A stretch of DNA of 6,484 nt from DASZTU01 sp035547675 (GTDB lineage: Bacteria; Pseudomonadota; Alphaproteobacteria; Rhizobiales; Devosiaceae), in assembly GCA_035547675.1 (NCBI GenBank), contig DASZUI010000164.1, forward strand, positions 1-6,484, read 5' to 3'. A program made the position numbers and the translations under genes. This document shows positions 4,619-6,484 of this stretch, one piece after another. The notes beneath the pieces are model-generated. The model saw nothing but the letters and a program-made list of their open reading frames with translations. It ran no database searches and was not told where the DNA came from. The first letter of the stretch is position 1, and every line of letters begins with the position of its first letter.

Positions 4619-4636
4619 TCTAATCCCGGACCAGCG

Positions 4637-6484
4637 ATGCACCTGCTTCTCGTCGACGGCTCGACCTATATCTTCCGCGCCTATCACGCCCTGCCGCCGC
4701 TCTCCCGCAAATCGGACGGGCTGCCGGTGGGCTGCGTGGCCGGCTTCTGCAACATGCTCTACAAGCTCATGGAAGATTTGAAGGGCGACAACCGGCCGAC
4801 CCACATGGCCGTCGTCTTCGACTATTCCGGCAAGAGCTTCCGCTCGGATTTCTACCCCGAATACAAAGCGCATCGGCCGCCGGCGCCCGAAGACCTGGTG
4901 CCGCAATTCCCGCTCACCCGCGCCGCCACCAAGGCCTTCGGCATTCCCTCCATCGAAATGGAAGGCTGGGAGGCCGACGACATCATCGCGACCTACGCCT
5001 GCATGGCCCGCGACGCCGGCGGCAAGGTCACCATCGTCTCCATGGACAAGGATCTGATGCAGCTGGTCGAGCCCAGCGGCGCGATCCGCCTGCTCGACAC
5101 CGTCCCGCGCCCCGGCCAGCCGCCGCTGCGCTGGATCGGACCCGACGAGGTGATGGAGAAATTCGGCGTCACCCCCGACAAGGTCATCGAGGTGCAGGCG
5201 CTCTGCGGCGACGCCATCGACAATGTGCCGGGCGTCCCCGGCATCGGCGTCAAGACCGCCGCCGAGCTCATCAATACCTATGGCGACATCGAAACGCTGA
5301 TCGCGCGCGCCCCCGAGATCAAGCAGAACAAGCGCCGCGAAAACATCATCGCGCATGCCGAAAGCGCGCGCCTCTCCAAGCGCCTGGTGACGCTCAGCCG
5401 CGACGTGCCCGTGCCGCTGCCGCTCGAGGCGCTGGCGCGCGAGGAATTGTCGGCGCAAAAGCTGCTACCCTTCCTCAAGGCCATGGAGTTCGTCACCTTC
5501 ATGCGCCGCGTCGCCACCGCGCTCGAAGCCGACCCCGATGCCGTCGAGCCCGATCCCGAATATGCCGTAAAGCCCGCCCCCGCCATCGGCTTCGATAATG
5601 CCGCCAAGGCCGAGGCGCGCGCCCAGCGCATCGCCGCCGACGGCCGCGCCGAGGCCGCCGTCATCGCCCACGCCGCCGCCCTGCATGCCAAAATCCGCGC
5701 CATCCCGATCAACGCCGAAGCCTATGAAACCGTCCGCGACCGTGCCGCGCTCGACGACTGGATGGCGCGCATCTATGCCGCCGGCCATGTCGCCATCGAT
5801 ACCGAAACCACCGGCGTCGACAACCAGACCGCCGACCTCGTTGGCATTTCGCTCGCGACGGAGCCCGGCAAGGGCGCCTATATTCCCCTCGGCCACATGG
5901 ATGGCCATGGCGATCTGCTCGGCGGCGGCCTCGCCGAAGGCCAATTGCCGCTGCGCGAGACGCTGGAGGCGCTGAAGCCCGCGCTCGAGGACCCCTCCAT
6001 CCTCAAGATCGGCCACCATTTCAAATACGATCTCGGCCTCTTCGCCCGCTACGGCATCGAGGTGGCGCCCTTCGACGACACCATCCTCCTGAGCTATGCG
6101 CTCGACGGCGCCCGCTTCAATTCGCTGGGCGAGCTCTCCGAGCACTGGCTCGGTCATGCCGGCATTTCCATCACCGACCTCATCGGCACCGGCCGCAACC
6201 AGAAGAATTTCTCCCAGGTCGATATTCCCGCCGCCGCCCGCTATGCCGCCGAGGACGCCGACCTGACCCTCCGCCTCTGGCAGGTGCTGAAGCCGCGCCT
6301 ACCGGCGGAAAACGCCACCACGCTCTACGAAACGCTGGAACGCCCGCTCGCCCCCGTGCTCGCCCGCATGGAAGGCCGCGGCATTTCCATCGACCGGCAG
6401 ATTCTCTCCCGCCTCTCCGGCGATTTCGCCCAGCGCGCCGCCGCCCTCGAAGCCGAGGCGCATGAGCTCGCCGGCGAAAAGTTC
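4637..6484 (+). CDS. polA: DNA polymerase I, N-terminal 616 codons
   Basis: PolA removes RNA primers, fills gaps in lagging-strand synthesis and supports excision repair. The frame from ATG 4637 stays open to the right edge. The 5' nuclease domain (about 1-295) shows LLLVDGSTYIFRAYHALPPL with Asp7, VFDYSG (Asp62), EADDIIA (112-118), SMDKDL (Asp137, Asp139), then GDAIDNVPG and the helix-hairpin-helix GIGVKTAAEL (202-211). An Ala-rich linker (about 296-365) makes this part some 33 residues longer than in E. coli. The 3'-5' exonuclease has all three motifs: DTETTG (Asp388, Glu390), GHHFKYDLGLF (Asp465) and YAAEDAD (Tyr536, Asp540), so proofreading should be active. From about 560 the polymerase thumb begins (ERPLAPVLARMEGRGISID), while the palm and fingers lie outside. 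GGA sits 6 bases before the ATG, a weak ribosome site. ORFs on the opposite strand are shadows. Confidence 0.97.
   Translation, partial: MHLLLVDGSTYIFRAYHALPPLSRKSDGLPVGCVAGFCNMLYKLMEDLKGDNRPTHMAVVFDYSGKSFRSDFYPEYKAHRPPAPEDLVPQFPLTRAATKAFGIPSIEMEGWEADDIIATYACMARDAGGKVTIVSMDKDLMQLVEPSGAIRLLDTVPRPGQPPLRWIGPDEVMEKFGVTPDKVIEVQALCGDAIDNVPGVPGIGVKTAAELINTYGDIETLIARAPEIKQNKRRENIIAHAESARLSKRLVTLSRDVPVPLPLEALAREELSAQKLLPFLKAMEFVTFMRRVATALEADPDAVEPDPEYAVKPAPAIGFDNAAKAEARAQRIAADGRAEAAVIAHAAALHAKIRAIPINAEAYETVRDRAALDDWMARIYAAGHVAIDTETTGVDNQTADLVGISLATEPGKGAYIPLGHMDGHGDLLGGGLAEGQLPLRETLEALKPALEDPSILKIGHHFKYDLGLFARYGIEVAPFDDTILLSYALDGARFNSLGELSEHWLGHAGISITDLIGTGRNQKNFSQVDIPAAARYAAEDADLTLRLWQVLKPRLPAENATTLYETLERPLAPVLARMEGRGISIDRQILSRLSGDFAQRAAALEAEAHELAGEKF

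Larger units (their letters stand above)
3959..4636. other. 678-base gene-free stretch filled with palindromic repeats
   Basis: No protein reading frame here has family features; the ORFs that cross it are repeats or extensions of neighbours. In order it holds: G/C hairpins (3994-4152), an ATTCCGGC palindrome (4189-4208), an inverted-repeat element with hairpin arms and internal tandem repeats (4221-4400), an 11-bp hairpin (4463-4487), a stop-codon-type hairpin copy (4511-4527), and a long palindrome (4574-4618) ahead of polA. About 4153-4185 and 4528-4573 show nothing I recognise. The polA promoter must lie here or upstream, but no clear -35/-10 pair stands out. Confidence 0.75.

Noticed and set aside
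4275..4781. A 168-codon plus-strand frame between arfB and polA
   Set aside because: Most of it translates palindromic repeats, and its end overlaps the start of polA in another frame. No homology pattern or ribosome site is seen.
4340..5458. A 372-codon minus-strand frame over the start of polA
   Set aside because: Antisense to well-conserved PolA motifs, and its left end runs into repeat sequence. Composition is that of a shadow frame.
5465..6157. A 230-codon minus-strand frame inside polA
   Set aside because: Gly/Ala/Asp-rich complement of the exonuclease domain, with no family features and no ribosome site.

Overview
This is a GC-rich chromosomal window with strong G/C preference at third codon positions. 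It looks like an alphaproteobacterium of the order Hyphomicrobiales, perhaps Devosia-like. That placement is inferred from the overall feel of the proteins (PAS-PAS-GGDEF protein, small SLT lipoprotein, AqpZ, ArfB, long-linker PolA) and from the GC-rich palindromic repeats between genes. No rRNA, tRNA, CRISPR array, transposase or phage gene is visible.

Layout, left to right. (1) 1-137, minus: the start of an RluA-type pseudouridine synthase gene, cut by the window edge. (2) 138-373: a gap with a GC-rich inverted-repeat element. (3) 374-1864, minus: a 496-residue diguanylate cyclase with two duplicated PAS domains and a GGDEF domain. (4) 1865-2043: a divergent control region. (5) 2044-2553, plus: a small lytic transglycosylase lipoprotein with a TTG start. 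(6) 2694-3410, plus: aquaporin Z, whose Shine-Dalgarno sequence lies inside a predicted 5'-leader hairpin. (7) 3497-3958, plus: the ribosome rescue hydrolase ArfB. (8) 3959-4636: a 678-base stretch with no gene, packed with several families of palindromic repeats. (9) 4637-6484, plus: the first 616 codons of DNA polymerase I (5' nuclease, 3'-5' exonuclease and the start of the polymerase domain), cut by the right edge.

The genes do not form one pathway. They are separate housekeeping or envelope functions (RNA modification, c-di-GMP signalling, peptidoglycan turnover, water flux, ribosome rescue, DNA repair), each apparently with its own control region. I found no new multi-gene system. The unusual content is between the genes. 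There is a 180-base element (4221-4400) whose two inverted 52-base arms differ only at eight positions, and these fall as four compensated base pairs of an internal hairpin. A short hairpin family abuts the stop codons of two unrelated genes. A leader hairpin covers the aqpZ ribosome binding site. A palindrome lies just before polA.
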